From positions 17,284,062 through 17,348,061 of the forward strand of contig OY986973.1 in NCBI GenBank assembly GCA_963920575.1: DNA of 64,000 nucleotides, read 5' to 3'. Origin of the DNA: Narthecium ossifragum (taxonomy: Eukaryota; Streptophyta; Magnoliopsida; Dioscoreales; Nartheciaceae). Shown one piece after another: positions 22,509-34,028 of the stretch (its first letter is position 1; every line of letters begins with the position of its first letter). The position numbers were made by a program, and so were the translations under genes. The notes under the pieces were generated by a model. The model worked only from the letters and a program-made list of their open reading frames with translations. It was not told where the DNA came from and ran no database searches.

Positions 22509-23958
22509 TGATCGCTCACAAACGTCGTCGTTAAAACGTTGTAAACTCAATCAAATATTAAATTTATATCCTTATTCAATCACTACACTACTAGGTAGAA
22601 ATAGCGGTGAAGTCGGGAGTCGATCCACAGGGAAAACGTTGGAAATCAAAATCAATTCTCAAAACCCTAAAACTAAAGAAAGGAATCAAAGATAGAATAG
22701 ATTAAACTAATGAAGAAAAGAAATAAAAGAGATAAAATGTTGATCAATTTGAATCAATGGATAAGTGACTTAGGAATTACTCAATCCGCCCTAGTTTCAC
22801 CTTCAATCTTCTCTAGTTATCCACTTGTTCCCTTCTCTAAACATTATGAATCCACAGCTTCTTAAGCTTACATGAATTCCTAAAATAAGGTTTATGTTTC
22901 CAACGGCATAATCTATCTTTGTTTAGCATAAATCATCTTTGGTCCTACGATTACATTAAATTATTCTACTCCTAATGACCTTAGCATGACTTATCTTCAC
23001 GTAGCATAGACTATCTCAAAGGTAAACCAAAAACCACATGAAAACCATCCTATGAATCTCTACAATCAATCACAGAAATCATGTAGGACTGAAAATACGT
23101 CAAGGAACTCTGTTCCCTCAACTCTATTAACAATAAAAAGCAAATTCATAGGATCATGTCTTGAGAAGAATACAAGATTCAAACCAAAGAAGATAGAAAA
23201 CTATGCTAGGGTTTCATGAATAATCCTAAGTACAATAACTAACAACTCATCTTTTGGATGAAAGCCATCGGATTGGAGTAGGAAGCTGTCACCATCTACA
23301 TCCTCTCCTTCTTCTTCTTCCTCCTCCAAATATTGACAAAAAGATGAGAAGTTTTGCTGGAATAACCCCTTTTTATAATAATAACCCTTAATCCCGGAAT
23401 TAGGGTTATGGCTAAGTTGAGTTGGACCTCTAGTACAACTCGGAATTCCTGGTTCAACCCTGACAGCTTCTTCCAATCGCGACTGGGCTCAACCGGTTCG
23501 GTATTTGAGAATGAGTCCAACACAAAAGATGTAGATTTGGAAGTCTTCTATTCTCTCCCGAAGAGTTTGCAATATTTAGAGTTATCTATAATATTTGGCG
23601 AATATTCTCCCGGGCGTCGACGGACCAGTCTTCCACCAGCTAAATATCTTCATCTTCTTCGAAACTGCTATCAATCCATCAGGAATCTCAAAAAGTGTCC
23701 AACATGAAAGTTGTACGTCTTGATGTGTTCCAGATGTCATTCAAATTTCAGAATATTTGGATATAAGGATAATTTCTGGTGAATATTGTGCTAACAGTCG
23801 ACAGAGCAGTGTATTTCAGCATATTAACCGAAATTCTTGCATTTCTTCTCAAAGCATGATTAAACCTGAAATCAACTAACAAACTATCAAATACAATCAC
23901 TCGAGGCCTAACAAAGGTAAATTAAGGGGTCTAATTATGAATATTTAGTGACTTATCA
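22509..23958 (-). repeat. 3' LTR of element K
   Basis: 1450 bp, nearly identical to 28132-29581. Differences seen by eye include positions near 22521, 22591, 22697, 23589, 23938 and 23955. Confidence 0.93.
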
Positions 23959-23969
23959 CACCCCCCAAC
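23959..23969 (-). other. Polypurine tract of element K
   Basis: Minus strand GTTGGGGGGTG immediately before the 3' LTR; primer for plus-strand DNA synthesis. Confidence 0.75.
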
Positions 23970-25559
23970 TTACACTTTGCTAGTCCTCGAGCAAAGAAAA
24001 TATAAAAAGAAAGTAATAAATCTAACTAGCCACTTTCGTAGGTCTCACGATTGCACTTAGCATGTGCAACAAGCCTTTAAACCCCTGGGTTACCCCAGTG
24101 GAGGAGTTATAGTCTCCTGAGGGTTTTCAGGGATGACACCCACAAATATCAATACATTCCCTTGAATATATCATTAGAAATCATTCACAATATTCATCAA
24201 CTCTAATGCATGAAATAGAAATAATATCCATAAATATACCCTTCAACTCATAGTCGCATAAAAACATAGTAAATCAAAACATGTCATAACATATTTCCAA
24301 CACTTCAACATATTTAATCATGATTAAAAATAACTTGAACACTCCTGTGTGTGAATGGGGTTTCACATGCTTTAGAGCATCAATTATATCTAAACACTTC
24401 AACTATTCAAGATCACAATCCTATCCAAGCACATATCTTCCACTTATCACATAGCAATATCTGTTTTTTTCTTCTTTTTTTTTCTCTTTTTTTTATTTTA
24501 TATGGCATGTGCAATGTTATGATTTCTTAAGCTTTCTTCATGGTCCATGTAACAAGGTTCAAGCCAGTGACTCCCAAACCAGACGGTTTTAGAGCACTAA
24601 GTGTAGAACACTCTTCAGACTCTAATGCTCAAATCATGAATGCTACAAATCATAACTAGCCATTTTTTTTTCAGGAAATTCAACCGTTTTACGCGAACAC
24701 CACGCTGGCTAGGCGCACTGCCCGGTTACTAAGTTGAAGATCTTTTTTTTTATTTTTATACTAAGATAATTGCCTGTGTTCATGTATTTTCTGTGTCATG
24801 ACATAAAATTGTAAACCTATCCCAGTATCATGCTTAGAATCTAATATCAACCCCTTAACATGTGGAAGTGAACATGTGCATTAGGATATGTCAAGCTATC
24901 CTTAGATCATGGTGAAAGTGTTAAAGTATAGAAATAACATCATGCATAGCAAAAATTTACTATTTCTTATATGACATACAAGTCTCAGACTAATTCATAA
25001 AATAAATTTCTAAAACATGCACCTTTGTCAAATCATATCATAATTTCATTCTTTTGACATAATTCAAGGGATGTATAATATTTGGTTACCAGAAAAATAT
25101 ATGAGCATGAAATTTATGAATGCTACCCCCAACTTAAATGTAATTGTCCCCAATTACACTAAGTCATAAAAATAAATCAAGTAATAAAGGGTAGAGATAA
25201 CCATAATAAACGCCGCAAAAATAGTTTTTCTCTCTCTTCCAATGTTAATTTAGGCACCGCCGTCATTGAATAAAGACTGCCTTCCTCACCATAATCTGTC
25301 ACAAAAATAGATACCTTTCCAAAAAAATCAAATATAATAATAAAAGCTCAAAAAGGTATTAGAATTATTGAAAATTTCGGCAGAGTCTCCTTTGTATTTT
25401 GCATGATATATTAATCTGTACAAAGATGCATCACATAAAAATATAACATGTACAGATAAATATTAAAGGAGATAATACATCAAAAATAATCTTCTAGACA
25501 TCACAGATAATGAAATAAAGGGCCAAAATAACCAAGCAGGGCAACCATCAGTTATCATC
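23970..25559 (-). other. AT-rich 3' untranslated region of element K
   Basis: No ORF of note; several poly(T) runs on the plus strand (24462-24500, 24663-24672, 24745-24755). Confidence 0.6.
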
Positions 25560-26583
25560 CGCATAAAACATCATCACACACGGCGGCCGTCCGCGGCGAG
25601 ATTGGAGTTCGATATCGGCGGCAATAAAGAGAAACGAACACACAGGAGGTTGCTCTAGGATGTCTAGCAGGTCAGATCATGCTCAGCATTGGCCGGATAG
25701 ATGATGGAAATTTCCAGATCTGAAATCGGAGCCTGGGAGCATGCAGATCACGGTCAGTGCCCGAACGGACGGCTATAGGCACGCTGGTGATGGATCGACG
25801 GTGAAACGGCTTCGCCGGAGAACGGGAAGGGTACAGGAAGCATCGTGGAAGCATAAGGAGTTCTCCGGTGAGGTCTGATCGAGGAATAGTGGCCTCCAGG
25901 CGGCGGAACGGCGGTGAACGGCGCGGAGGACGATGATGGCCGGAGATTGATTCCGGCGATCCAGACATCAATTGAGGTTGGCAAGGATCTAGGAAGAATC
26001 GTGGAGGGCCAAATAACTATCCTATGGCGGCTGATTGAAGAATTGGGCTCCCAGACGCTAAATTGAAGGTCTCCGGCTGGGTGAAGATCGCGGTGGCTGG
26101 ACGCCGGTGATCCAGCCAGCAAACAATGGTTTTGATGGTGGAGGAAGCTTCGTGGTAGCCGGACGAAGGTTCTGGAGGGATTAATGGGTGATGGGCGGCA
26201 CGGGATGAGGAGATTGGAGATGGCCAGCGGAAGCGGAGGGGCTCACCGGCGTCGAAGGAGAGGGTTCTGAGGGACGAGAAGACCGTGGAGGAAGAGCTAA
26301 GATGATGGCGGAGGTTTTGGTAGTGTTTTGGAGGGCTGGGGGTGGCCGGAGAGGTGGCGACGGGCGGCGATGGGTAACGGCTCGGGGACGAGCCGATGAA
26401 GCCGATCGAGCCGGGACGACGAGGAACAGTGGGGAAGGAGAGAGAAAATCCAGCGGGAAATAAGGAAAAATAGGAAGAAGGTGGAGGAAAATTCCAGGAA
26501 AATATGAAAAAAATCCTAAAAATCAGGGGAAAATCATAAAAATTAAATAAAATTCTAAAAAGCAAAGGAAAAAAAATTCATAA
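25560..26583 (-). other. GC-rich internal block of element K, origin unknown
   Basis: About 1 kb far richer in GC than its AT-rich neighbours, with CGGCGG/CCGGAG words and overlapping frames on the minus strand (26017-26565 and 25754-26122 are the longest) that lack any domain I know. It could be acquired host sequence or element-specific leader. Confidence 0.4.
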
Positions 26584-26612
26584 AACTGGGTTGCCTCCCA
26601 GGAAGCGCGAAA
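26584..26612 (-). other. Conserved Athila-type motif GGGAGGCAACCC
   Basis: Minus strand CGCGCTTCCTGGGAGGCAAC..., a word found downstream of pol in many Athila-like elements. Here it follows the gag-tail ORF directly, marking where pol was lost. Confidence 0.55.
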
Positions 26613-26626
26613 TTTTACGTCTTTCG

Positions 26627-27721
26627 CTAGACGCTCCCGAAACAAGATTTAGGAGGCCGATGGTTCCATGTGAAGAAATACATGGCCCGGATCATGGTGA
26701 AGTTATGCAGACATGATTCATCAAAGAAAATAGAAATGTCCATAGCAAACAAAATATGCATAGAACTGAAAATTTTGATACGATCTTTGATGAATGGACG
26801 ATAGGAATAGACATGGTCTTCACTCCTAACAAGGTTCTCCTCTTTACAACGTTCAACTAATGGGGGTGATATTAAAAGTAGAATCTCAACGTGAGGCTCT
26901 AAACAAGGACTATTGCTAACACTCTCATCCTCATTAGGTTTATCACTAATATGCACATCATCATCATTCAACTCATCATGTAACACCGGCAATTCTTCAC
27001 AACAATTCTCATCATCACTAAAAAAATTAGCTTCTAAAGCATGATCAAAATACATATAAGGTCCAGTTTCATTAGGTATGCATTCAGGAATATTATTTTC
27101 AGGGGCCGGCAAAATATTGTCAATAGTTATATAATTCGGCAAAGTATTAGAACACATCTCAAAATTGCATGCATCATTCTCATTAGAAACATAAGCTTCA
27201 CCAACATTGTCATCACAAACAGTCGGAACAGAATTATTTGCATAATCCTCATTCTCATAATATAAATAAACCCTGTGGGCTAGTTGTTCTATTTGTGTCT
27301 CTATTTTTTTAATTGACTGATCATTAAAGTTAACATCTCTTTCAATTTTTTCCATCTTAGCATTCATGTTATTGATACTAACATTCATGTTGGCAACTGT
27401 ACTCATGATTGTGTCCAACTGTGTGTCAGAGAACACTTGAGTGGCAGGAGGTGATGCATGTGAAGGATATTGTTGTCCAAAATTATGTTCAAAATTTTGG
27501 GCCGGCGTTTCTATGTTCCATGGTTGAACATTAGGAGGTTGATAACCTTCGAATTGCCAATTAGAGTATGTATGATTTCTAAAATTCGGATTATAAGTGC
27601 ATGACTGTGAATTATATGCCGGATTTGAGAACTCATATGTGTCATTATTGTAAGCGGGTTCATAACCAAAAGGCAAATCATCATTGGACATGGCACCCGG
27701 CGGCATATAAAAATTAGCCAT
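26627..27721 (-). CDS. Gag-tail-derived ORF of element K
   Basis: 364 codons from ATG at 27721. Residues 1-96 are Asn/Tyr/Pro-rich (TYNPNFRNHTYSNW), like the linker after the zinc knuckle of Athila gag. Residues 97-150 form a probable coiled coil ending in SIKKIETQIEQLAHRV, matching the gag-tail motif (compare KMEVQMGQLA in element A). Residues 151-364 are acidic and unfamiliar. The capsid core, zinc knuckle and protease are absent. The full-length open frame in a young element suggests the ORF may be maintained, perhaps as an RNA- or Gag-interacting protein; that role is inference. Confidence 0.6.
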   Translation of the reverse strand: MANFYMPPGAMSNDDLPFGYEPAYNNDTYEFSNPAYNSQSCTYNPNFRNHTYSNWQFEGYQPPNVQPWNIETPAQNFEHNFGQQYPSHASPPATQVFSDTQLDTIMSTVANMNVSINNMNAKMEKIERDVNFNDQSIKKIETQIEQLAHRVYLYYENEDYANNSVPTVCDDNVGEAYVSNENDACNFEMCSNTLPNYITIDNILPAPENNIPECIPNETGPYMYFDHALEANFFSDDENCCEELPVLHDELNDDDVHISDKPNEDESVSNSPCLEPHVEILLLISPPLVERCKEENLVRSEDHVYSYRPFIKDRIKIFSSMHILFAMDISIFFDESCLHNFTMIRAMYFFTWNHRPPKSCFGSV

Positions 27722-28108
27722 GCATGCAAGATCACATAAATAAGGACCACACCAAAGATAAGAAATACAAACAGTGGGCTGGTCCTCGAGACGACTGTCG
27801 CTGATACGTCCTTTTGTGCGACTTGCAGAAGCGTCTCAAACAGCTACATAAAATAACTCGGAGTTTAGAACAAACGTACCTGACTACACAGTCCCGATCG
27901 GTCGCTCCCGTGTCCGACCGATCGCTCTTGGCGATGAGTTATAGGTCCAAGTCCGAGAAAATCAAATTTAGTAGCTGTAAAAAAATCAGAAAAATTGTCA
28001 GAAATTCCTAAAAAGTGTAAAATAAAGAAAGGGAGAAATAAGAAAGATAAAAACCAAACTAAGCAAAGAAAAAGAGTCAAGAGAAAATCAATCAATTAAC
28101 CGTCGAAT

Positions 28109-28126
28109 TCCCCGGCAACGGCGCCA
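28109..28126 (-). other. Primer binding site of element K
   Basis: Minus strand TGGCGCCGTTGCCGGGGA, the tRNA-Asp type used by Athila elements, five bases from the LTR. Confidence 0.85.
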
Positions 28127-28131
28127 AAAAT

Positions 28132-29581
28132 TGATCGCTCACAAACGTTGTCGTTAAAACGTTGTAAACTCAATCAAATATTAAATTTATATCCTTATTC
28201 AATCACTACACTAGTAGGTAGAAATAGCGGTGAAGTCGGGAGTCGATCCACAGGGAAAACGTTGGAAATCAAAATCAATTCTCAAAACCCTAAAACTAAA
28301 GAAAGGAATCAAAGATAGAATACATTAAACTAATGAAGAAAAGAAATAAAAGAGATAAAATGTTGATCAATTTGAATCAATGGATAAGTGACTTAGGAAT
28401 TACTCAATCCGCCCTAGTTTCACCTTCAATCTTCTCTAGTTATCCACTTGTTCCCTTCTCTAAACATTATGAATCCACAGCTTCTTAAGCTTACATGAAT
28501 TCCTAAAATAAGGTTTATGTTTCCAACGGCATAATCTATCTTTGTTTAGCATAAATCATCTTTGGTCCTACGATTACATTAAATTATTCTACTCCTAATG
28601 ACCTTAGCATGACTTATCTTCACGTAGCATAGACTATCTCAAAGGTAAACCAAAAACCACATGAAAACCATCCTATGAATCTCTACAATCAATCACAGAA
28701 ATCATGTAGGACTGAAAATACGTCAAGGAACTCTGTTCCCTCAACTCTATTAACAATAAAAAGCAAATTCATAGGATCATGTCTTGAGAAGAATACAAGA
28801 TTCAAACCAAAGAAGATAGAAAACTATGCTAGGGTTTCATGAATAATCCTAAGTACAATAACTAACAACTCATCTTTTGGATGAAAGCCATCGGATTGGA
28901 GTAGGAAGCTGTCACCATCTACATCCTCTCCTTCTTCTTCTTCCTCCTCCAAATATTGACAAAAAGATGAGAAGTTTTGCTGGAATAACCCCTTTTTATA
29001 ATAATAACCCTTAATCCCGGAATTAGGGTTATGGCTAAGTTGAGTTGGACCTCTAGTACAACTCGGAATTCCTGGTTCAACCCTGACAGCTTCTTCCAAT
29101 CGCGACTGGGCTCAACCGGTTCGGTATTTGAGAATGAGTCCAACACAAAAGATGTAGATTTGGAAGTCTTCTATTCTCTCCCGAAGAGTTTGCAATATTT
29201 AGAGTTATCTAGAATATTTGGCGAATATTCTCCCGGGCGTCGACGGACCAGTCTTCCACCAGCTAAATATCTTCATCTTCTTCGAAACTGCTATCAATCC
29301 ATCAGGAATCTCAAAAAGTGTCCAACATGAAAGTTGTACGTCTTGATGTGTTCCAGATGTCATTCAAATTTCAGAATATTTGGATATAAGGATAATTTCT
29401 GGTGAATATTGTGCTAACAGTCGACAGAGCAGTGTATTTCAGCATATTAACCGAAATTCTTGCATTTCTTCTCAAAGCATGATTAAACCTGAAATCAACT
29501 AACAAACTATCAAATACAATCACTCGAGGCCTAACAAAGGTAAATTAAGGGGTCTAATTACGAATATTTAGTGACTCATCA
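28132..29581 (-). repeat. 5' LTR of element K
   Basis: 1450 bp; minus strand TGATGAGTCACTAAATATTC...GTGAGCGATCA. TATA-like TTATAAAAAGGGG on the minus strand near 28988-29000. Confidence 0.93.
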
Positions 29582-29586
29582 GTACC

Positions 29587-29745
29587 TATGCCCATCCTTG
29601 ATCTTTTGGAGGAGTTTATGTGGGCGACCTTGCGAGCTTCCTGACGCGCTGGCTGGCATGACTCGGCAGCAGACTGATGCGGGCTGCACATCGCAGCCAT
29701 ATCCTGGTGCACTGACCGCGACTTAGGCGGAGTCCATGGCCAATG
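29587..29745 (+). repeat. Duplicated block of element J flanking K
   Basis: 29630-29745 repeats 22392-22508 (CTTCCTGACG.GCTGGCTGGCA...), and the CCCATCC.TGATCTTTTGGAGGAGTTT that follows occurs at 29591 and again at 29754. J therefore held a local tandem duplication of about 160 bp before K inserted into it. Confidence 0.65.
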
Positions 29746-30150
29746 TACCTACGCCCATCCGTGATCTTTTGGAGGAGTTTCAGGATGTCATGCCACCGCA
29801 GTTGCCCAAGCAACTTCCTCGTCGACTGGCGATTGATTATCGCATGGAGCTCTTGCCCGACACGCGCGCACCAGCCCCAACTCCCTATCGCATGGCACCA
29901 TCGGAGCTTGTAGAGCTCAAGAAGCAACTTGAGGAACTTCTTGACTCGGGTCCCATCAGGCCCTCACGATCACCCTTCAGCGCATCAGTACTATTCCAGA
30001 GGAAGAAGGATGGCTCCCTCATACGACTAGCGAGCATTGACCAAGCTAATGGTCCGAGACAAGTACCTGATTTCTTTTGCACATGACCTCTTTGACCGGC
30101 AGTCCAAGGCTCAGGTATTCTCTAAACTGGATCTTCGATCTAGTTATTGG
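29736..30150 (+). pseudogene. Start of reverse transcriptase of element J
   Basis: Begins MANVPTPIRDLLEEFQDVMP, then the RT entry stretch APTPYRMAPSELVELKKQLE, SGPIRPSRSPF and VLFQRKKDGSL. A frameshift near 30040 leads to LMVRDKYLIS and FSKLDLRSSYW, where the domain stops. The catalytic YVDD box, RNase H and the integrase zinc finger and first catalytic Asp are missing, so the element cannot copy itself. Confidence 0.85.
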
Positions 30151-30309
30151 TAGTTGTGATCACGGAGGGAGATGAGGCCAAGACTACCTGGGTCTTCCGA
30201 AAGAAGATGGGAAGTCTACAATCCTTGTAGTTGTAGACCGGTTCCATCTTCCTCTTGGCACCAAAAGGGTGCCCCTTTGACGTGATTGTTGATTTTTTTT
30301 TCCAGGTAC

Positions 30310-31255
30310 GTGGTGTAGTACTTCGGACTTCCCCGCTACATGGTCAACGATCGTGATGGGCGATTCACTGGGAGGTTTTGGACCCACATGTTCAAAATCA
30401 TGGGCTCCCAGTTGAAGTTTTCGACTGTGAACCATCCACAAACCGAGGGCCAAATTGAGTGCATCAACACTTTGTTGGAGTCCCTCCGCCACTACTTGAC
30501 TGCGAACCAGCGGAACTGGCTCGATCTTTTTGAAGTGGCCCAGTTCTCATACAGCTTGCAGCGGCCGTCATCGAAAGGGAAGAGTCCCTTTGAGATCGTG
30601 CTCGACCAACAACCGTTGGCTCCTCAGGACTTGGCGGTCCAAGATGAGGAAGGATGCCCGGTGGCATCAAGGTTCGCCAGAGACCATCAAGAGATGGTTG
30701 AGCAAGCCCAAGAGAGTCTTCTGAAGGCTCAGAAGAGGATGAAGAAATTTGCAGACCAAGGGAGGCGGCCCTTGGAATTCAACGTGGGAGACAGAGTTCT
30801 GCTCAAGTTGACACCACAGATTCTGAAGCATCTCAGAAAGCATACGATACACAAGGGACTAGTGCCGAAATACGATGGTCCTTTCGAGGTTGTCAAGAGG
30901 GTAGGCCGGGTGGACTACCGTTTGCTTTTACCAGACCGACTCAAGGTACACCCTACCTTTCACATCAGCTATCTCAAGCCTATTCATGAAGACTTGCAGA
31001 ATCCAGAGCGGAGCAAGTTGAAGAGAGCCCAACTGACGGTACGGGTCTAGTTCAAGAAGGAGGCGGAGGCTATTCTTGATCAGAAGCAAGAAGGCAAGGA
31101 CAATAGAAATTGGCGCATCTTCTACCTTGTCAAGTAAAAAATCGAGCTAGAGTCAGAGGCATCGTGGGAGCACGATGGGACGCTGTGGCAGTTCGAGGAG
31201 TTGATCCTGGACTTCCTCAACAAGCATCCGACGGGGACGTCAGACTCTCATGGTG
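30310..31255 (+). pseudogene. Integrase C-terminal half and chromodomain of element J
   Basis: Opens mid-domain with YFGLPRYMVNDRDGRFTGRFW and then HPQTEGQIECINTLLE (catalytic Glu region changed), ANQRNWLDLFEVAQFSY, KKFADQGRRPLEFNVGDRVL and VHPTFHISYLKPIHED. After a TAG at 31048-31050 the chromodomain follows (EAILDQKQEG..NWRIFYLVK, stop, then ESEASWEHD, LWQFEELI). The chromodomain end resembles the Galadriel clade. A G-rich polypurine run (GGTGGGGGAGG) precedes the 3' LTR. Confidence 0.85.
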
Positions 31256-31264
31256 GGGGAGGTT

Positions 31265-32573
31265 TGTCAAGGCCTTGAGCCGTTGACACGGGCCTTGGCA
31301 CGCGACATCAAAAGTTGGCACGGCCAAGGGCCCGATCGTGACTCGTGGTTGGTGCCATGAGTCATATGAGGTTCGGAGGCCTCAGAATAGCAAACAAAGC
31401 ATCCACACGCCCCCAACATTGGTTCGAGGAATCTTGGAGATGGCACGAGGAAGTTTGAAGATGGCAAGGCAGTCCGAGTCAAAAGCAAAACTTGGCACGC
31501 CATGGGCGGATTCCTTCGAGCGGGACACGGGGTAAGCAAACCAGCGAAGCAGTGAGCAAAATGCACGTGCAACGAAGCTTGGTGTGACGCGCACACGGGA
31601 CTACGATATGCTAGTCTGAGTGGGACTAGGAATACTAGTCGGATTGGGACTCCAATTCCTAGTGCCACTAGGACTTGACTCATCTTGGCAAGGCTCATGC
31701 CGAGACTTGGCATGGGCGAAATCAAAGATGACGCGCGAGTCCTAGTCGGATTTGGACTCGGCGTGGCATGATGTGGCCAGCAAGACGCGTAACGCCATCG
31801 GGAGCAATCCAGCCGAGCAAAAGCCCTAGTTTTAGTTGGACTGGAATCGTGGAAGGACTTGACGCGGCAAAGGCAAGCCTTGGCGCGGGGAAAGTCCTTG
31901 CTGCTCAGGAGTTCTTATCGGAATAGGATACGACTCGCTCCAACGGAAGATGGTTGACCATGGAGGTCAAACCGCGCGTGCCATTGAGGTAATTCCACTT
32001 CGCCTAGGTTTCCTATATAGGAAGACACGACAAATATGGCATATGGCACGGGGGAAGTTGTACTTGGCTCACGTAAATAGGAAGGTGTCATATTTCGAGT
32101 CAATATGCGAAGGATCTTGTCAGATGTTATCCAATGCAAGTTGCAGCATGACTTGGAGTCCTGATGAAGTAGGTGACTTCATGATTGGCCAAGCAAGAGT
32201 CCAGATAAGCTTGAAGACAATCAAGGACCAGCAGTTGGTGTTGAATAAAGAGTCATTCTTAAAAGGTAAATGCTTGGAGCCTTCCTCTATATAAAGAGGA
32301 GCTGGCCATGATCAAAGGGATTGATCTGGACGGTGGCTTGGGGTTGGGTTCTCTTTGTAATTGAGTGATTGTATCCAAGGGTTTGGGAAAGGGAGTTGAG
32401 AGCTTCTTTGTAACAATCACATCAATAAAGTGTGCGGGCGAATCCTTTGCCTACATCGCGTCTTCTTGTGTATTTGCATGTGAAGAAGGCAAAGGAGGCT
32501 TGTCAAGAAAGGTCTTGACGCCATCATTGGGGAGAACTCGAAGAAAAATTTTCGCTACACTTTTTCGGTGACA
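31265..32573 (+). repeat. 3' LTR of element J
   Basis: 1309 bp, uninterrupted; it documents the empty sites for LTR H and B2. TATA CTCTATATAAAG near 32285-32296. Confidence 0.9.
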
Positions 32574-32578
32574 GCAGG

Positions 32579-33066
32579 CCCCTCCTCCCCTGAATAGACG
32601 GGGCAACAACCAATACAAGGATGACAGGAAAAAGAAAAGAGGGTTTAAGGTTGCAATGCTACATGGTTACTGTAATGGGAAAGGTTGTCATGTGGTGGGG
32701 GTGACGGTGGACCGGTGGTGGTGGTGGGACAAGGCGGATGAGGAGAGATCATTTGTTTCTCATGGGTGGGGGTCTCTATCTGGTTTGGCTGCCCCCCAAA
32801 CCTTTAGTTAATTAATACTATATATATATAAAGCTAAAATAAGGCCATGGGGTAATGAGCAGTGCCCTCTATTTCGTTATAACCTAGTAAACTATTCCTA
32901 TATCAGGCCTTTCAAAAACTAGTAATTATAAGTTCATGAATTGTTAGGATTTTACTCAATATTTGAACCCATTTAATCAAATCCTTTCACTCATTAGTAA
33001 CTTAATATCTGATGCATGAAAAATCTCTTTCACCTAGATTTCTACACAATTTCTAATATTCTTTTA
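32579..33066. other. Unassigned sequence between J and the LINE
   Basis: A G-rich half (32,660-32,790) and an AT-rich half with a short (TA)n tract near 32817-32829. No gene recognised. Confidence 0.4.
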
Positions 33067-33084
33067 CATCACTCTTTTTTTTTT

Positions 33085-33766
33085 AAAAAGCTGAGCCTGA
33101 AGGCTATCAACTACATACTAACTGCTACCAAACTAGCTAAGGGATACATGCATCCCCAAGCTAGGATTTATTACAGAAGCATCAAAGATTCTAGCCTGCA
33201 TTGCAATCCAATCTGCCCTCTGATTCTCGTCCCGATGAATATGGAGCATATGAAATGATCTGAGGCGACCAGCTCACAACCAAATATCCTGTAGCACTGG
33301 AACCAGATTAAGAGATGTCGGAATGCGCCCATTCACCAAATCCACAACAGCCATAGAATCACTCTCAATATAAACCACCCTTAACCCTTGATCCTTTGCT
33401 TACTATAACACCATTAGAATAGCTCGTAACTCCCCATATATGACAACATCAGAGTCACAATCACACACCTCCATTGATGTCCACTGGATCACATCCTCAT
33501 TCTCTAGACAAACAACTCAAATTCCCACTCGCCCACAGTCAAAATCCACGGAAGCATCCACTTGAAGGTGAACCCCCATAAGAGGCAATCTGTCACCAGG
33601 CCAAGACTTTCTCCAATGAACAAGGTGAAATTCTCACACCAGTTGACGAGATCGGCAGACAACCTCCTATGCATCAAAGACTTGCTTCTCATATAGCAAA
33701 GCACACCAGTTTTTCCAGATAGACCACAAAGCATAAGCCACCCAAGTTTTATTAAATACACGCTAT
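33085..33766 (-). pseudogene. LINE C-terminal RNase H domain
   Basis: Minus-strand frames give AYALWSIWKNWCALLYE, then VDASVDFDCGRVGI, a Glu-bearing YGELRAILMVL, VVYIESDSMAVVDLV and the tail RDENQRADWIA. This is the plant-type RNase H that follows RT in L1 elements and degrades template RNA. Stops and frameshifts are present. The A-rich run beyond marks the 3' end. Confidence 0.8.
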
Positions 33767-34028
33767 TGATGAGTCATGAATTATTCGTAATTAAACCCCT
33801 TAAATTACCTTTGTTAGGCCTAGAGTAGTTGTATTTAATATTTTGTTATTTAATTTTAGGTTTAATCATGATTTGAGAAGTAATACAAGATTTTTGGCTA
33901 AAAATATGAATTTATGTGAAAAGACTGCTTCGTCGACTGTTTGAAAATAAATTACTAGACATTCTACAAAAATTCAAATATTCTGAAATTCTTGGAGATG
34001 AAAGAAGACTTTCCATAGCTACAACTTT
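33767..34028 (+). repeat. Athila-like LTR F, first part
   Basis: Starts TGATGAGTCATGAATTATTC, the LTR family of element K. Flank GCTAT (33762-33766) pairs with GCTAC (44739-44743), one mismatch. Interrupted at 34028 by the Tekay-type LTR. Confidence 0.85.

Larger units (their letters stand above)
22509..29581 (-). mobile_element. Complete young non-autonomous Athila-like element K
   Basis: 7073 bp flanked by a perfect TSD GTACC (22504-22508 and 29582-29586). Two LTRs of exactly 1450 bp differ at about six positions by my eye count, so insertion was recent. Minus-strand order is 5' LTR, PBS, a 364-codon ORF, the GGGAGGCAACCC motif, a GC-rich non-coding block, an AT-rich 3' region, polypurine tract, 3' LTR. 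No protease, RT, RNase H or integrase is present, so it must be mobilised by a related autonomous Athila-like element. Confidence 0.93.
14476..32573 (+). mobile_element. Chromovirus element J (Galadriel-like), defective, host of five insertions
   Basis: LTRs at 14476-19330 and 31265-32573 (1309 bp intact; the 5' copy is enlarged by nested LTRs). The flanking 5-mers are CCAGG (14471-14475) and GCAGG (32574-32578), one mismatch. The interior has gag (19359-22324, interrupted), protease, the start of RT (29736-30150), then a deletion straight to integrase and chromodomain (about 30310-31255). Stops within gag are consistent with C-to-T/G-to-A decay. Nested insertions are 15066-17344, 17581-18684, 19800-21042 and 22509-29581, the first two inside the 5' LTR. 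Confidence 0.9.

Noticed and set aside
22018..22550. Minus-strand ORFs over gag-protease of J
   Set aside because: Antisense shadows; the plus frame carries the LDTGATHKFL protease motif.
25672..26565. Minus-strand frames in the GC-rich block of K as genes
   Set aside because: No start context, no domain, several competing frames of similar length.
33504..33761. 85-codon minus-strand ORF as an independent gene
   Set aside because: It is an off-frame reading over the LINE RNase H segment.
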